A stretch of 64,000 bases of DNA from Cohnella baijiui (GTDB lineage: Bacteria; Bacillota; Bacilli; Paenibacillales; Paenibacillaceae). The DNA lies in the NCBI RefSeq assembly GCF_020731285.1, contig NZ_JAJFOW010000006.1, forward strand, positions 1-64,000. Direction: 5' to 3'. The notes beneath the pieces are model-generated. The model saw only the letters and a program-made list of their open reading frames with translations, did no database searches and had not been told where the DNA came from. Position numbers and translations under genes: made by a program. Within the stretch, counting starts at the first letter, position 1; every line of letters starts with the position of its first letter. This document shows, in pieces, positions 1 through 9,037 of the stretch.

Positions 1-158
1 TTTTGTAAAATTTCCCACGCCGTTATCCGTGTCATGTTCTTTGCAAAATTTCTGCCAATTGAGAAGCAATTAAGCTGATTGTTGTGCGAGAACGATGAAA
101 TCGCCGGGCATATGCGCTCAGCGTCTTTGGATTTATATTTTACCGTTGATGCTCTTCG

Positions 159-300
159 TTATCCCTGGCCTTCCGACGCAGTATTGTTCATGAAGCTAAT
201 CGCCCACATATGGCCGTCCAAGTCCTCGAAGGCCCATGATAAATGAACCCATAATCCTGCCTTTTTATTCGGATTGAGGCTGTCCGCTTCATTGCATATA
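159..300 (-). pseudogene. VOC (glyoxalase-like) gene relic, C-terminal end
   Basis: The last ~35 codons of this leftward frame read like the end of a VOC/PhnB-type protein (HLSWAFEDLDGHMWAISFMN). They closely match the end of the intact VOC protein at 1725-2141 (YHWGFVDLDGHLWAINYMN). The rest of the domain is missing, because upstream sequence becomes the 5' region of the sigma factor gene. I infer a truncated paralogue. The right boundary is approximate. Confidence 0.6.
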
Positions 301-343
301 ATGAAGGTACCGCCCTTCGGGGAGATCGTTAAGGGAGGCCGCG

Positions 344-1300
344 ATGAACGAGACCGCATTTGACGAACCATTATTTGCAAGCTTGAAGCCGGGCTTAACC
401 TCGTTCTGTTACCGAATGCTAGGCTCCATGGACGATGCGGACGATGCCGTTCAGGAGACGAGTATTCGGGTCTGGCAGAGCTGGAGCACGTTCAGTCAGG
501 ATTCCTCGTTCAAAACTTGGGTCTATCGGATTGCCTCCAACCTGTGCTTGGACAAGCTGAGACAATCCAAACGCCGCGCGCTTCCCGTTGACTTGTTCGC
601 CCCGGCCGTCGCCATCGTCGAACCGCGCGACACGTTGCCGGACACTGCCTGGATCTGGCCGTCTCCCGACTTTGGGGGCAATCCGGAGGATCGGCTCGTC
701 CGCAGAGATACCCTTCAACTGTGCTTCATCGCTCTCCTGCAGACCTTGCCTCCGCGGCAGCGCGCGGTACTCATTTTGAAGGATGTATTTGAATGGTCCT
801 CCAAGCAGATCGCGGAAACGTTGTCGATGTCGCCGGCAGCGGCGAACAGCGCCTTGCAAAGAGCCCGTGAGACGATGGACCGGGCGCAGCTTCGCTCTGA
901 TGAGCTCAGCAGCATGGACGTTCAACCGGAGCAGCAGCTGCTGTCCCGGTATGTGGAGGCCTTCGAGCAATTCGATATTGCTACGCTCGTCGCGTTGTTC
1001 CACGAGGAAGGTTGCATGTCGATGCCGCCCTTCGAGATGTGGATCCGCGGCAAGGAAGATTTGTCCGCCTTCTATTCGCTTACTCGCTGGCATTGCGAAG
1101 GTTCGCGATTTGTGCCCATTACGGTGAATGGCGGTTATCCGGCGTTGGCCCAGTATATGCCGGGCAAAGAGGGCTCTGGCCTGGTACCCTGGGGCATCCA
1201 CGTCATCGAAACCAAAGAAAATCAAATCCTGCACGTTCAAAACTTCATTCATACGCCATTATTTTCGCGATTTGGGCTACCTGAGCGAATTGAGCAATGA
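344..1300 (+). CDS. ECF sigma factor with C-terminal SnoaL-like domain
   Basis: RNA polymerase sigma-70 factor of the extracytoplasmic-function type, 318 aa. Sigma region 2 spans about residues 15-80 (CYRMLGSMDDADDAVQET) and region 4 about 125-175 (LPPRQRAVLILKDVFEWSS). From about 195 there is a SnoaL/NTF2-like extension containing MSMPPFEMWIRGKEDL, as in long ECF factors of the SigJ/TIGR02960 kind, where the tail is thought to modulate activity. Start ATG has AGGGAGG 7 nt upstream. No anti-sigma gene is adjacent. The flanking VOC and SRPBCC relics are typical neighbours of such sigma factors, suggesting a partly decayed locus. Confidence 0.9.
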   Translation: MNETAFDEPLFASLKPGLTSFCYRMLGSMDDADDAVQETSIRVWQSWSTFSQDSSFKTWVYRIASNLCLDKLRQSKRRALPVDLFAPAVAIVEPRDTLPDTAWIWPSPDFGGNPEDRLVRRDTLQLCFIALLQTLPPRQRAVLILKDVFEWSSKQIAETLSMSPAAANSALQRARETMDRAQLRSDELSSMDVQPEQQLLSRYVEAFEQFDIATLVALFHEEGCMSMPPFEMWIRGKEDLSAFYSLTRWHCEGSRFVPITVNGGYPALAQYMPGKEGSGLVPWGIHVIETKENQILHVQNFIHTPLFSRFGLPERIEQ

Positions 1301-1361
1301 ATTTCGTCATTGGCTTACGTCTATATCATTGAGAATAACCAAACGACGAATATCAGAGAGC

Positions 1362-1640
1362 CGACTGCGGGTCGGCGGCAAGTTTCTGACACGGATGGAA
1401 GCGAAGGATGGCAGCATGGGCTTTGATTTTGGCGGCGTCTACGATGTCGTGAATCGGCATGAGGCGATCGGCTACACCATGGAAGACGGAAGAAGAGTGG
1501 ATATTGCTTTCGTCGATCAAGGGAATGAGACGAAGGTCATTGAAACGTCCGACGCGGAAAGCTCCAATCCCGTCGAGTTCCAGCAAGCAGGCTGGCAAAC
1601 GATCATGGACAATTTCAAAGCCTATACCGAACAAAACTAA
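1362..1640 (+). pseudogene. SRPBCC/AHSA1-family gene relic, C-terminal half
   Basis: From the LRVGGKF motif to the stop, the frame reads as the C-terminal ~90 residues of an AHSA1/SRPBCC ligand-binding protein: RMEAKDGSMGFDFGGVYD, then AGWQTIMDNFKAYTEQN. The N-terminal half of the fold is absent. The open frame upstream is unrelated sequence overlapping the sigma gene in another frame, and there is no start codon with a ribosome site. I infer a 5'-deleted gene. Confidence 0.7.
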
Positions 1641-1724
1641 TCATCGCGAAGAAGACGCCGGGAAGATGGAAGATGCCCGGCGTCTTTCTTTTTGAACCCT
1701 TTACGAGCGTGCTCTCCGTTAGCC

Positions 1725-2141
1725 TTAACCTTGTGCCGCATCCATGTTCATGTAGTTAATGGCCCACAGATGGCCGTCCAAGTCCACAAAGCCCCAATGA
1801 TACATGAATCCATGATCTTCAGGTTCAGCGTGCAATTTTCCGCCCAAGGAGACCGCGGTATTCACGATTTCATCGACCTTTTCCCGGCTCTCGAAGGCCA
1901 ATGCGATCGTCATCTGCGCATATTTGCTCGTATCGACGGATTCCTTCTCCGTGAGGGTATTAAAGAATGCTTGATTGATCAGCATGACCTGCAGGTTGTC
2001 GCCGATCACGATGGCTACCGAATTCTCGTTCTCGGGGAATTGCGGGTTGAGCTCGAATCCGAGTCCGGTGAAGAACGCTTTCGATTGTTCTACGTTTTTT
2101 ACAGGCAGGTTGAAGCTCGTGAACGCGGACGTTAATGCCAT
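1725..2141 (-). CDS. VOC family (PhnB/glyoxalase-like) protein
   Basis: A 138-aa single-domain VOC protein: start TSFNLPVKNVEQSKAFFTGL and end DGHLWAINYMNMDAAQG. Members are metal-dependent lyases, dioxygenases or binding proteins; the substrate here cannot be read from sequence. The chosen ATG has AGAGGTG 8 nt upstream; a TTG two codons earlier is possible but too close to that site. It converges on the SRPBCC relic. A C-terminal fragment of a near relative lies at 159-300. Confidence 0.85.
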   Translation of the reverse strand: MALTSAFTSFNLPVKNVEQSKAFFTGLGFELNPQFPENENSVAIVIGDNLQVMLINQAFFNTLTEKESVDTSKYAQMTIALAFESREKVDEIVNTAVSLGGKLHAEPEDHGFMYHWGFVDLDGHLWAINYMNMDAAQG

Positions 2142-2763
2142 TTTCAAAACACCTCTTCGTCAAATTAGTTTGTGTTCATTTATGCCTTCGTTTATATAGA
2201 CGACAGCCGATCCGGGATTTCATCGGTCTCATGGATTCGGAAGCGTAAATTTTGAAAAATAACTTGGTATTGAGTTCGGATACCCGCCATTCCCGTAAGG
2301 TTGCTTATACTTATTGTGCAGGGATAAAATTAAAACCTCTCTAATAAGGAATTCGTCTGAATATAAGACAATTAAAGGGTGAGTATCGAGTGACGGAATG
2401 AGGGAACGGTATGGAAATTAATAATAAAACCGAAGTGCGAAAGAAAAAGTTCGAAACCGTCGCCATTTTTCTGCTTCAGCAGAGAAAACATGAATTGAAG
2501 TGGTGGGTTGTCGGATGACAAGAAAGTGTACCGAATCCGATCCGTGAAAATCGCGGGTTTTTCATTTTATCGGAACAGATTCTTGTCACTAGTCAGTGTC
2601 AAGAATCTGTTCCGATTGCCGAATGTGGCCAAGAAAGCAGGATTTCAACTTTCGCAAAGTGGGAAGGAAGATAACCAGAGGCAGAGATCGACACTTGGGG
2701 CAGGAAAAGGGAATGCAGGAATAAAGGCGCGGGAAAAATCCCTAGGTACCCGAAATCATTGGT
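2142..2763. other. Intergenic: palindromic repeat, no clear gene
   Basis: Between the VOC gene and the recombinase relic I see no convincing gene. A 35-codon frame at 2411-2518 (MEINNKTEVRKKK...) and an 85-codon frame at 2508-2765 resemble nothing I know and lack good ribosome sites. The main feature is the palindromic repeat at 2512-2625. Confidence 0.5.
2512..2625. repeat. Palindromic dispersed repeat, copy A
   Basis: Contains an inverted pair with one mismatch, 2571-2589 (CGGAACAGATTCTTGTCAC) and 2596-2614, separated by 6 nt. A further GACAAGAA half-unit lies at 2517, and an AAAATCGCGGGTTTTTCATT segment lies between. The same ordered blocks recur in copy B (4611-4806), so this is a repeat family and not a chance hairpin. 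Confidence 0.75.
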
Positions 2764-2982
2764 GATTGGGATCTGCCTTACCGCATTTATCAGGCTGGGG
2801 GCACCCAAGGATGGCGATTAAGGGATGAAGTAATAACCCGTTTTATGTTTGAAACAGGGGCGAGAATATCTGAGATATTAGAACTTACCGTTGGAGATTA
2901 CAGAAAACGATTGGATATCCATGAACTAGCTGCTACGAATAAAGGCAGCTCTATTATAGCTCCAGTTTTCACAGCCCCCTAA
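2764..2982 (+). pseudogene. Tyrosine recombinase (phage integrase family) relic
   Basis: A 72-codon stretch reading DWDLPYRIYQAGGTQGW, then RDEVITRFMFETGARISEIL and ELTVGDYR. This matches the part of tyrosine recombinases around the first catalytic arginine (GARISEILELT). The rest of the catalytic domain is missing and the frame ends at 2980-2982. The style resembles TnpA/TnpB recombinases of Tn554-like elements, but that is only an impression. There is no start codon or ribosome site. Confidence 0.75.
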
Positions 2983-3054
2983 ATAGGGTCAATGATGGGC
3001 ATTATAATGATAATCAGTAGTTCAGACGTTAACAGCAGTCTCCCAAAATAACGC

Positions 3055-3085
3055 TTGCCTTAAAGTGTACTTTAAGGTTTAGGAT
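3055..3085 (+). promoter_or_regulatory. MerR-type promoter with palindromic operator
   Basis: A perfect 20-bp palindrome, CCTTAAAGTGTACTTTAAGG, lies at 3058-3077. It is embedded between a -35-like TTGCCT (3055-3060) and a -10-like TAGGAT (3080-3085), giving a 19-bp spacer. An over-long 19-20 bp spacer holding an inverted repeat is the hallmark of promoters controlled by MerR-family activators. The merR-type gene starts 56 nt downstream. Confidence 0.75.
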
Positions 3086-3140
3086 GAGGAAGAACCAGCC
3101 GATTCCGTCTGAAAATAACCGATAAGGAGCGATCCGGCCA

Positions 3141-3563
3141 ATGGCATTCACGATCAAAGAAGCTTCTGAGCGGCTTGGTTGCCCGGCTCATACGATTCGT
3201 TTTTACGAGAAGGAGGGGTTGCTCCCTTACATTAAGAGAGATAAGAACGGGAATCGACTGTTCGAACAAGATCACCTAGATTGGATCCGGCTGATGACAT
3301 GTTTCCGGGCGACAGGGATGAAGCTGTCGTTGCTGAAGGAAATGGTGGATCTTGCGCTCGATGGTGATTCCACGATTCCACAGCGCAAAGCGATCTTGAA
3401 CCAGTACAAGGAAGATTTATTTCGCCGCCAGAACGAATTGGCCGAAGCGCTCGACGCCGTCAATAACAAACTGTCGATATACGAAGACATCGAGAAAGGG
3501 AGAATCCCTTCCGAGAGCCAGTTGTTAATCAAGATGGAGGAGTCAGAGCGACAACAAACATAG
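3141..3563 (+). CDS. MerR family transcriptional regulator
   Basis: A 140-aa MerR-family protein: the N-terminal winged helix (EASERLGCPAHTIRFYEKEG) starts at residue ~5, followed by the long dimerisation helix. It lacks the CxC metal-binding motifs of MerR or CueR, so it probably senses an organic or redox signal like other YyaN/AdhR-type members. Ribosome site AAGGAG precedes the ATG. It is followed 16 nt later by the aldo/keto reductase, its likely co-transcribed target, and preceded by a MerR-type promoter. Confidence 0.9.
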   Translation: MAFTIKEASERLGCPAHTIRFYEKEGLLPYIKRDKNGNRLFEQDHLDWIRLMTCFRATGMKLSLLKEMVDLALDGDSTIPQRKAILNQYKEDLFRRQNELAEALDAVNNKLSIYEDIEKGRIPSESQLLIKMEESERQQT

Positions 3564-3579
3564 AATGAGGGATTAACAA

Positions 3580-4551
<972 letters not shown>

Positions 4552-4570
4552 ACTATAATCAGAAGAAGCA

Positions 4571-4595
4571 ATGGTCCACGGGCTCCGTGGACCAT
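4571..4595 (+). terminator. Hairpin terminator after the aldo/keto reductase
   Basis: Perfect 11-bp inverted repeat ATGGTCCACGG / CCGTGGACCAT with a 3-nt loop, 20 nt after the stop. The following T-run is weak (TTGCAATT), so termination may be partial. Confidence 0.6.
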
Positions 4596-4610
4596 TTGCA
4601 ATTGGATATT

Positions 4611-4806
4611 GTCAGGTACACATTCTTGTCATCCGACAATAATGATCTGACCGACCAGTTTTGTCAGAGGACAAGAATATGTACATATTCAAACCCCCAT
4701 AAATCGTGGGTTTTTTAATTTAAAGGAACATATTCTTGTCGCAAACGAATGACAAGAATATGTACCTATTGCCGATTGAGGACAAGAATGTGTTCCTATT
4801 GCCGTG
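4611..4806. repeat. Palindromic dispersed repeat, copy B
   Basis: Contains direct units GACAAGAATATGTAC at 4670 and 4751 and GACAAGAATGTGTTCC at 4781, with inverted versions at 4616-4630 and 4725-4740. 4725-4740 and 4751-4766 form a hairpin. The AAATCGTGGGTTTTTTAATT block and the trailing ATTGCCGA match copy A at 2512-2625. Together the copies bracket the recombinase relic and the MerR/AKR pair. Confidence 0.75.
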
Positions 4807-5026
4807 TATTCAGAAGCAGTATCCAATCGAATCGTAAGCGCAGATCGGCGAGACGACCAGGTGCAGCTGGCTGCTGAAAAGGACGACGTGGGTGTTCTGC
4901 TGCAGCTTATGAGAGCATGCCGGACAGATATGATTTATATGGTTATCACACTTACCCAAATATAGCTGATGACAGGAACATCTAAATGCAAATAAAATAT
5001 GGACATAAAGAAGCGGAGGGATCGCC

Positions 5027-5521
5027 ATGCTCTCTACACGACTTATTTCCAGTGAGGATTGGGAAGCCGTAAAAGCCATCTATGAAGAGGGCATCCTGAC
5101 CGGAAATGCAACATTTGAGACGAATGTTCCTGCTAAGGATAACTGGTTTTCTAGTCGCGTATTGGAGTGCAGTATCGTTTGTCTTGATGATGACAAGATC
5201 GTCGGTTGGGCATCACTAAGCCCAGTATCCTCAAGATGCGTGTATAAAGGTGTAGGAGAGAATAGCATTTATGTAAAGCAAGATCAGCGTGGCAAGGGAG
5301 TGGGGGACTATCTTTTAGGTCAACTAATAAAAGCCGCGGAGAAGACGGGGGTTTGGACAATTCAAACTGGAATTTTTCCAGAAAATACGATAAGTATCGC
5401 ACTTCATCTGAAGCATGGCTTCCGTGAAGTAGGGGTAAGATCCAGGATCGGCAAGATGGATGGTGTTTGGAGAGATGTTTTGTTCATGGAAAGACGAAGC
5501 GAAGTCGTTGGCGTTGATTAA
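5027..5521 (+). CDS. GNAT acetyltransferase, ArsN1/phosphinothricin acetyltransferase type
   Basis: A 164-aa N-acetyltransferase. It carries the motif set of the phosphinothricin/arsinothricin acetyltransferase group: IYEEGILTGNATFET near the N-terminus, the acetyl-CoA loop QRGKGVGDYLL, IFPENTISIALHLKHGF, and RIGKMDGVWRDVLFMERRS at the end. Such enzymes acetylate the amino group of the glutamate analogues phosphinothricin or arsinothricin. Its position next to an ars operon favours the ArsN1 role, but this is inferred from context. Ribosome site GGAGGG precedes the ATG. Confidence 0.8.
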   Translation: MLSTRLISSEDWEAVKAIYEEGILTGNATFETNVPAKDNWFSSRVLECSIVCLDDDKIVGWASLSPVSSRCVYKGVGENSIYVKQDQRGKGVGDYLLGQLIKAAEKTGVWTIQTGIFPENTISIALHLKHGFREVGVRSRIGKMDGVWRDVLFMERRSEVVGVD

Positions 5522-5607
5522 AAAAATGGATAACCAGTCGACTGGAGACAGATTCCTTTTAGAATAATGGTTGGGTGCCCCATTTTAAGCTGGCTACAAG
5601 TTGAAGC

Positions 5608-5630
5608 AGAGACGCCCAAGGGGCGTCTCT
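5608..5630. terminator. Hairpin between convergent genes
   Basis: Perfect 10-bp inverted repeat AGAGACGCCC / GGGCGTCTCT with a 3-nt loop. It lies between the convergent acetyltransferase and phosphatase genes and probably acts in both directions, although neither side has a strong T-run. Confidence 0.55.
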
Positions 5631-5635
5631 ATACT

Positions 5636-6070
5636 TCACTTATTGAAAATGCGTTCTAATGCCTCACGTTGAACAGACTTATGTCGATGACAGGGCGGAT
5701 ATCTTTTGCTTTAGATTCCGCATCCTCAAGATTTTTTGCTGCTCCTAGCGCAAGGAGAGTACCAGCCGCAACAGTGCCTGTACGTCCCTTTCCGCCTCCA
5801 CAGTGAAAAGCTACCTTCTTACCGCTTCTGTAGGCTCCTACGACTTCCTCTATGGCTTTTTGGAACAGCTGATGTTGGCTCTCCGTGGAATTATCGCCTA
5901 AGCGGAATCTGTACCCATTTCGCTTTCGAATCTGCATAGGCGCATTCAGTTGCTTCGGCGCGCAGATCCACGACCACTTCCACGCCTTCATTCTTTTCCA
6001 TCGCCTCTACGTCAGCTGCTCCGCCCATAAAGATCTTGTTGTCATGTAATGCATGATACTTTTTCTCCAT
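5636..6070 (-). pseudogene. Dual-specificity/tyrosine phosphatase of the ars operon, two frameshifts
   Basis: Read leftward from ATG 6068-6070 (AGGGGG upstream) the protein begins MEKKYHALHDNKIFMGGAAD and continues to KAKWVQIPL. It then needs a one-base deletion near 5898 to continue as GDNSTESQHQLFQKA and the P-loop HCGGGKGRTGT (Cys-Arg phosphatase signature). A one-base insertion near 5680 restores the ending QREALERIFNK with stop 5636-5638. The two shifts cancel (435 nt = 145 codons). This family of small phosphatases is common in Bacilli ars operons; its role is unclear. Either a recent pseudogene or two consensus errors. Confidence 0.8.
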
Positions 6071-6093
6071 CGTAGTGCCCCCTTGATGACAGC

Positions 6094-6567
6094 TTACATT
6101 TTACGGAAGTTCGTCAACTCGATCTTCATCGGCGCAGATGGAGGGGCGCAGCACAAAGATAAATCTCTCGCCTCGCCGGCAGATTCGAATTCCGAATCTT
6201 CTTTGGTGTAGAAAATCTCCCACGCATTGACGTCGGGATCGTATACCCATACCTTATCTTGAACAGCGTAGCAGCAGGTCGTGTTCATCTCGTCAATCAA
6301 CAAAAGATCAGCTTGGCGAAGTCGTTCACCCATTGCCAGCACGTCTTCCGTATTGTCCACTTGGAAACCGAGATGGTTTAATACACCGTTTTTCTCAAAG
6401 GGTCTAACGTTTATCGAAAAGTGGAGCGCAGGATTATCTAGTTCGAACTTTGCATAGTTGTCTTTGACTTTCGTGGGTTCCGCTCCAAAGAAGGACCGAT
6501 AAAAGGCGAGGGACTTGTCCAGATTCGAACAGTTCACCGCGACGTGAATTCTTTTTATCGCTGCCAT
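6094..6567 (-). CDS. arsI: ArsI/CadI family VOC metalloenzyme (C-As lyase type)
   Basis: A 157-aa VOC-fold protein of the ArsI/CadI family. Conserved features: HVAVNCSNLDKSLAFYRSFF at the N-terminus, metal-ligand His in NHLGFQVD, the vicinal cysteine pair in MNTTCCYAVQDKVWV that binds trivalent arsenic, and DPDVNAWEIFYT at the end. ArsI cleaves the carbon-arsenic bond of trivalent methylarsenite. A second Cys pair (LSLCCAPP) lies near the C-terminus. It follows arsC by 2 nt. ArsM, which makes methylated arsenic, is encoded 5 kb away. Confidence 0.9.
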   Translation of the reverse strand: MAAIKRIHVAVNCSNLDKSLAFYRSFFGAEPTKVKDNYAKFELDNPALHFSINVRPFEKNGVLNHLGFQVDNTEDVLAMGERLRQADLLLIDEMNTTCCYAVQDKVWVYDPDVNAWEIFYTKEDSEFESAGEARDLSLCCAPPSAPMKIELTNFRKM

Positions 6568-6569
6568 CG

Positions 6570-6995
6570 TTATTTTCCTTCTTGAACGAATTGCTCGATC
6601 CGTGCCTTAATGGCGTCGCGAACGGCATGGAATTGCGCCATGATTTCCTCTTCGGTGCCCGTTGCCTTGGCCGGATCCTCAAAGCCCCAGTGCCATTTGA
6701 TGACGTTCGGATTCATAATGACCGGGCAGTGTTCATCTGCATGACCGCACAATGTAATGACGTACGTTGCGCGATTCAGGATCTCGGGATCGATTACGTC
6801 CGATGAGTTGCGGCTAATGTCAACGCCGGCTTCTTGCATCACTTGAACGGCACGTGGATTCAGGCCATGCGCTTCCAACCCTGCGCTTTTGACTTCGTAC
6901 TTCTCTCCGCCCAAGGCGTTAAGGAAGCCATCTGCGATTTGACTGCGGCAAGAGTTACCGGTGCACAAGAAATAGACGAGTGGTTTGTTTTCCAA
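6570..6995 (-). CDS. arsC: Arsenate reductase, thioredoxin-dependent
   Basis: 141-aa ArsC of the low-molecular-weight phosphatase fold. The P-loop CTGNSCRS is at residues 11-18. The redox cysteines are the first P-loop Cys and the pair in [11 protein letters not shown], which form the relay resolved by thioredoxin. It reduces arsenate to arsenite for export by ArsB. The start is a TTG 8 nt after AAAGGAG; no in-frame ATG fits. Third gene of the leftward arsR-arsB-arsC-arsI operon. Confidence 0.95.
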   Translation of the reverse strand: MENKPLVYFLCTGNSCRSQIADGFLNALGGEKYEVKSAGLEAHGLNPRAVQVMQEAGVDISRNSSDVIDPEILNRATYVITLCGHADEHCPVIMNPNVIKWHWGFEDPAKATGTEEEIMAQFHAVRDAIKARIEQFVQEGK

Positions 6996-7024
6996 TGTAG
7001 TTAGCTCCTTTGAGGTTTAAGTTT

Positions 7025-8317
7025 TTAACCGACGACTTTGAGCCATACGAACAATCCAGTTAACGTAATGAACAAGACAGGGACAGTGAGAATAATACCT
7101 GTTTTGAAGTAAGCCCCCCAGGTGATCTTCACGCCTTTGCTGGATAGGACATGCAGCCAAAGCAGCGTAGCGAGCGAGCCGATCGGCGTAATCTTCGGAC
7201 CCAGATCGGATCCGATGACGTTGGCATAGATCAGCGCTTCGCGAATGACGCCTGTCGGGTTTGTACCGTCGATCGCCAGAGCGTTAATCATGACCGTAGG
7301 CATGTTGTTCATGATGGAGGAAAGGATCGCAGCGACGAAACCGGAACCTACTGTAGCGACGAACAAGCCTTGATCTCCAAGCCACTTAAATACCGCTCCC
7401 AGTTCATCGGTAAGGCCCACATTACGCAGTCCGTAAACGACAACGTACATGCCAATGGAGAAGGTGACGACCGCCCATGGAGCGCCTTTTACAAGCTTCC
7501 AAGTGTGGATCTCACTGCTTTGACGGGCCAGTAAAAGGAATACAAGGGCAGCCACGCCGGCAATAATAGAAACTGGAACCTGGATAAACTCGCTTAACAG
7601 ATAGGCGGCCAACAATACGCCTAAAACGATCCAGGAGATCTTAAATAAACGCATATCCTTGATAGCCGCTCTAGGCGATTTGAGTTGGCTTAAGTCATAC
7701 TGCTTCGAAATACTTCGTTTGAAGAACAGGAAGAGCACAAGCAAGCTTGCAGCGATCGAGAAGAGGGTGGGGATGATCATACGGCTCGCATATTCTACAA
7801 ACCCGACGCCGAAGAAGTCCGACGAAACGATGTTGACCAGATTACTGACGACTAGTGGAAGGGAGGCTGAGTCCGAGATGAATCCGCTCGCCATAATAAA
7901 CGGAAGAATCATGCGTTCATCGAATTTAAGCGCGCGAACCATCGCCAGTACGATCGGCGTTAGAATCAAGGCTGCTCCGTCATTTGCGAAGAACGCGGCG
8001 ACCGCAGCTCCGAGCAGAATGACATAAACGAACATCAGATTGCCATTTCCTTTTGCAAACCGCGCCATATGCAGAGCCGCCCACTCGAAAAAACCGATCT
8101 CGTCTAAGATCAAAGAGATGAGAATGATGGCGACGAATGCGAGCGTTGCGTTCCACACGATCTGGGTGACATCCCATACATCGTTAAAATTCACCACACC
8201 GCAAATTAATGCAATAATGGCTCCGCCGCATGCAGACCAACCGATGTTCAGCCCTTTGGGCTGCCAAATGACAAATACAAGCGTAACTAAAAAGATGAGC
8301 GTAGCGACCGCGAGCAT
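7025..8317 (-). CDS. arsB: Arsenite efflux permease ArsB
   Basis: 430-aa integral membrane protein of the ArsB/NhaD superfamily with about 11-12 hydrophobic segments. Recognisable ArsB stretches include [18 protein letters not shown] and [16 protein letters not shown], followed by [20 protein letters not shown]. It expels arsenite or antimonite using the proton gradient. No arsA ATPase gene is present, so it works as a secondary carrier. The ATG follows TAGGAGG and lies 13 nt after arsR. Confidence 0.95.
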   Translation of the reverse strand: MLAVATLIFLVTLVFVIWQPKGLNIGWSACGGAIIALICGVVNFNDVWDVTQIVWNATLAFVAIILISLILDEIGFFEWAALHMARFAKGNGNLMFVYVILLGAAVAAFFANDGAALILTPIVLAMVRALKFDERMILPFIMASGFISDSASLPLVVSNLVNIVSSDFFGVGFVEYASRMIIPTLFSIAASLLVLFLFFKRSISKQYDLSQLKSPRAAIKDMRLFKISWIVLGVLLAAYLLSEFIQVPVSIIAGVAALVFLLLARQSSEIHTWKLVKGAPWAVVTFSIGMYVVVYGLRNVGLTDELGAVFKWLGDQGLFVATVGSGFVAAILSSIMNNMPTVMINALAIDGTNPTGVIREALIYANVIGSDLGPKITPIGSLATLLWLHVLSSKGVKITWGAYFKTGIILTVPVLFITLTGLFVWLKVVG

Positions 8318-8330
8318 AACTGCCTCCTAG

Positions 8331-8657
8331 TTAACAGCAATCATTACAATGAAGGGACTGTATTTTCCCCCGCATGGAAGGGAGTTGTTCGATGATTTCT
8401 TTTAAATAAGGCTTATCTTCCACGCTTAACGAATAATAAATCCATTGACTGCGCCGAGTCTCGTTGACCAAGCCCCCGCCTTTTAGTTTTTTCAAATGTT
8501 GACTGGCATTTGGCTGTGTCGTCTCAAGGATATCTACAATATCACAAACGCACATTTCTTTTTCCTTTAGCAGCGCCAAAATGGTCAGCCTCATGGGGTG
8601 GGCGAGCAATTTTAACGTTTCCGCCATTTCATCAATGGAAATCGTGGTGGTTACCAT
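8331..8657 (-). CDS. arsR: ArsR/SmtB family repressor of the leftward ars operon
   Basis: 108-aa winged-helix repressor. The metal site EMCVCDIVDIL (CxC in helix alpha-3) is the As(III)/Sb(III)-binding motif of classical ArsR. The recognition helix region is TTQPNASQHLKKLKGGGL. The C-terminus carries LHCNDCC, a possible additional thiol site. The start is taken as ATG 8655-8657, 8 nt after AAGGGAG; a GTG three codons upstream overlaps that site. The perfect inverted repeat at 8700-8727 is the likely operator. Confidence 0.93.
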   Translation of the reverse strand: MVTTTISIDEMAETLKLLAHPMRLTILALLKEKEMCVCDIVDILETTQPNASQHLKKLKGGGLVNETRRSQWIYYSLSVEDKPYLKEIIEQLPSMRGKIQSLHCNDCC

Positions 8658-8699
8658 GTCGTTCACTCCCTTCAGAATGTCCAGATCATTTGTCGTGAA

Positions 8700-8727
8700 G
8701 ATTATATAAGATATTCATTATATAATC
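8700..8727 (-). promoter_or_regulatory. ars operon operator/promoter
   Basis: Perfect 9-bp inverted repeat GATTATATA / TATATAATC with a 10-nt spacer, 43 nt upstream of arsR. Read leftward it includes TATAAT-like -10 elements, so ArsR bound here would block polymerase. The half-site differs from the ATCAAAT type found in front of the rightward ars genes, suggesting two separate regulons. Confidence 0.7.
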
Positions 8728-8732
8728 AACAC

Positions 8733-8855
8733 CTAATATAAAAAACATGCAGAATTCACCTCACGAGTGCCGTAGTGCTTGGCGAATGCTTCAGCTATTT
8801 GGCTTCGGCAACGATTTTGAGAACACAGAAAATAAAGATTCAGTTGGCGTTTCAT
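8733..8855 (-). pseudogene. arsC: arsC N-terminal relic
   Basis: Forty codons starting at ATG 8853-8855 (AAAGGAT upstream) read MKRQLNLYFLCSQNRCRSQI, then AEAFAKHYG. This is the start of a thioredoxin-type arsenate reductase with an intact P-loop, CSQNRCRS. After VNSA the sequence diverges and stops at 8733-8735, directly in front of the ars operator. About 95 codons are missing. I infer a recombination joint: an older ars operon was cut within arsC and the present arsR promoter lies beside the break. Confidence 0.8.
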
Positions 8856-8984
8856 CTTTATTATCCTTTCGTAACTAAGAGTAAATCTAGTATATAATTG
8901 ATTTGTTATATTGATATTAACTTATATTTAGGGTTATCCCATTTGCAGGATTCAACAATCTATAGGAAAATCCAAATCGAATTA

Positions 8985-9005
8985 TTATTTGCATTTTGCA
9001 AATAA
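8985..9005. promoter_or_regulatory. Candidate MarR operator 1
   Basis: Perfect inverted repeat with arms TTATTTGCA and TGCAAATAA separated by 3 nt, 33 nt before the marR-type gene. The half-site TTTGCAAATAA recurs before the downstream monooxygenase gene (9511-9527), so both are probably bound by the same regulator. Confidence 0.65.
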
Positions 9006-9037
9006 GTAGCGTATAAGTAATGTGTGGGGTGAGAGCG

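Noticed and set aside
4810..5079. Leftward 89-codon frame in front of the acetyltransferase
   Set aside because: Cys-rich but with no ribosome site, and it overlaps the real acetyltransferase start on the other strand.
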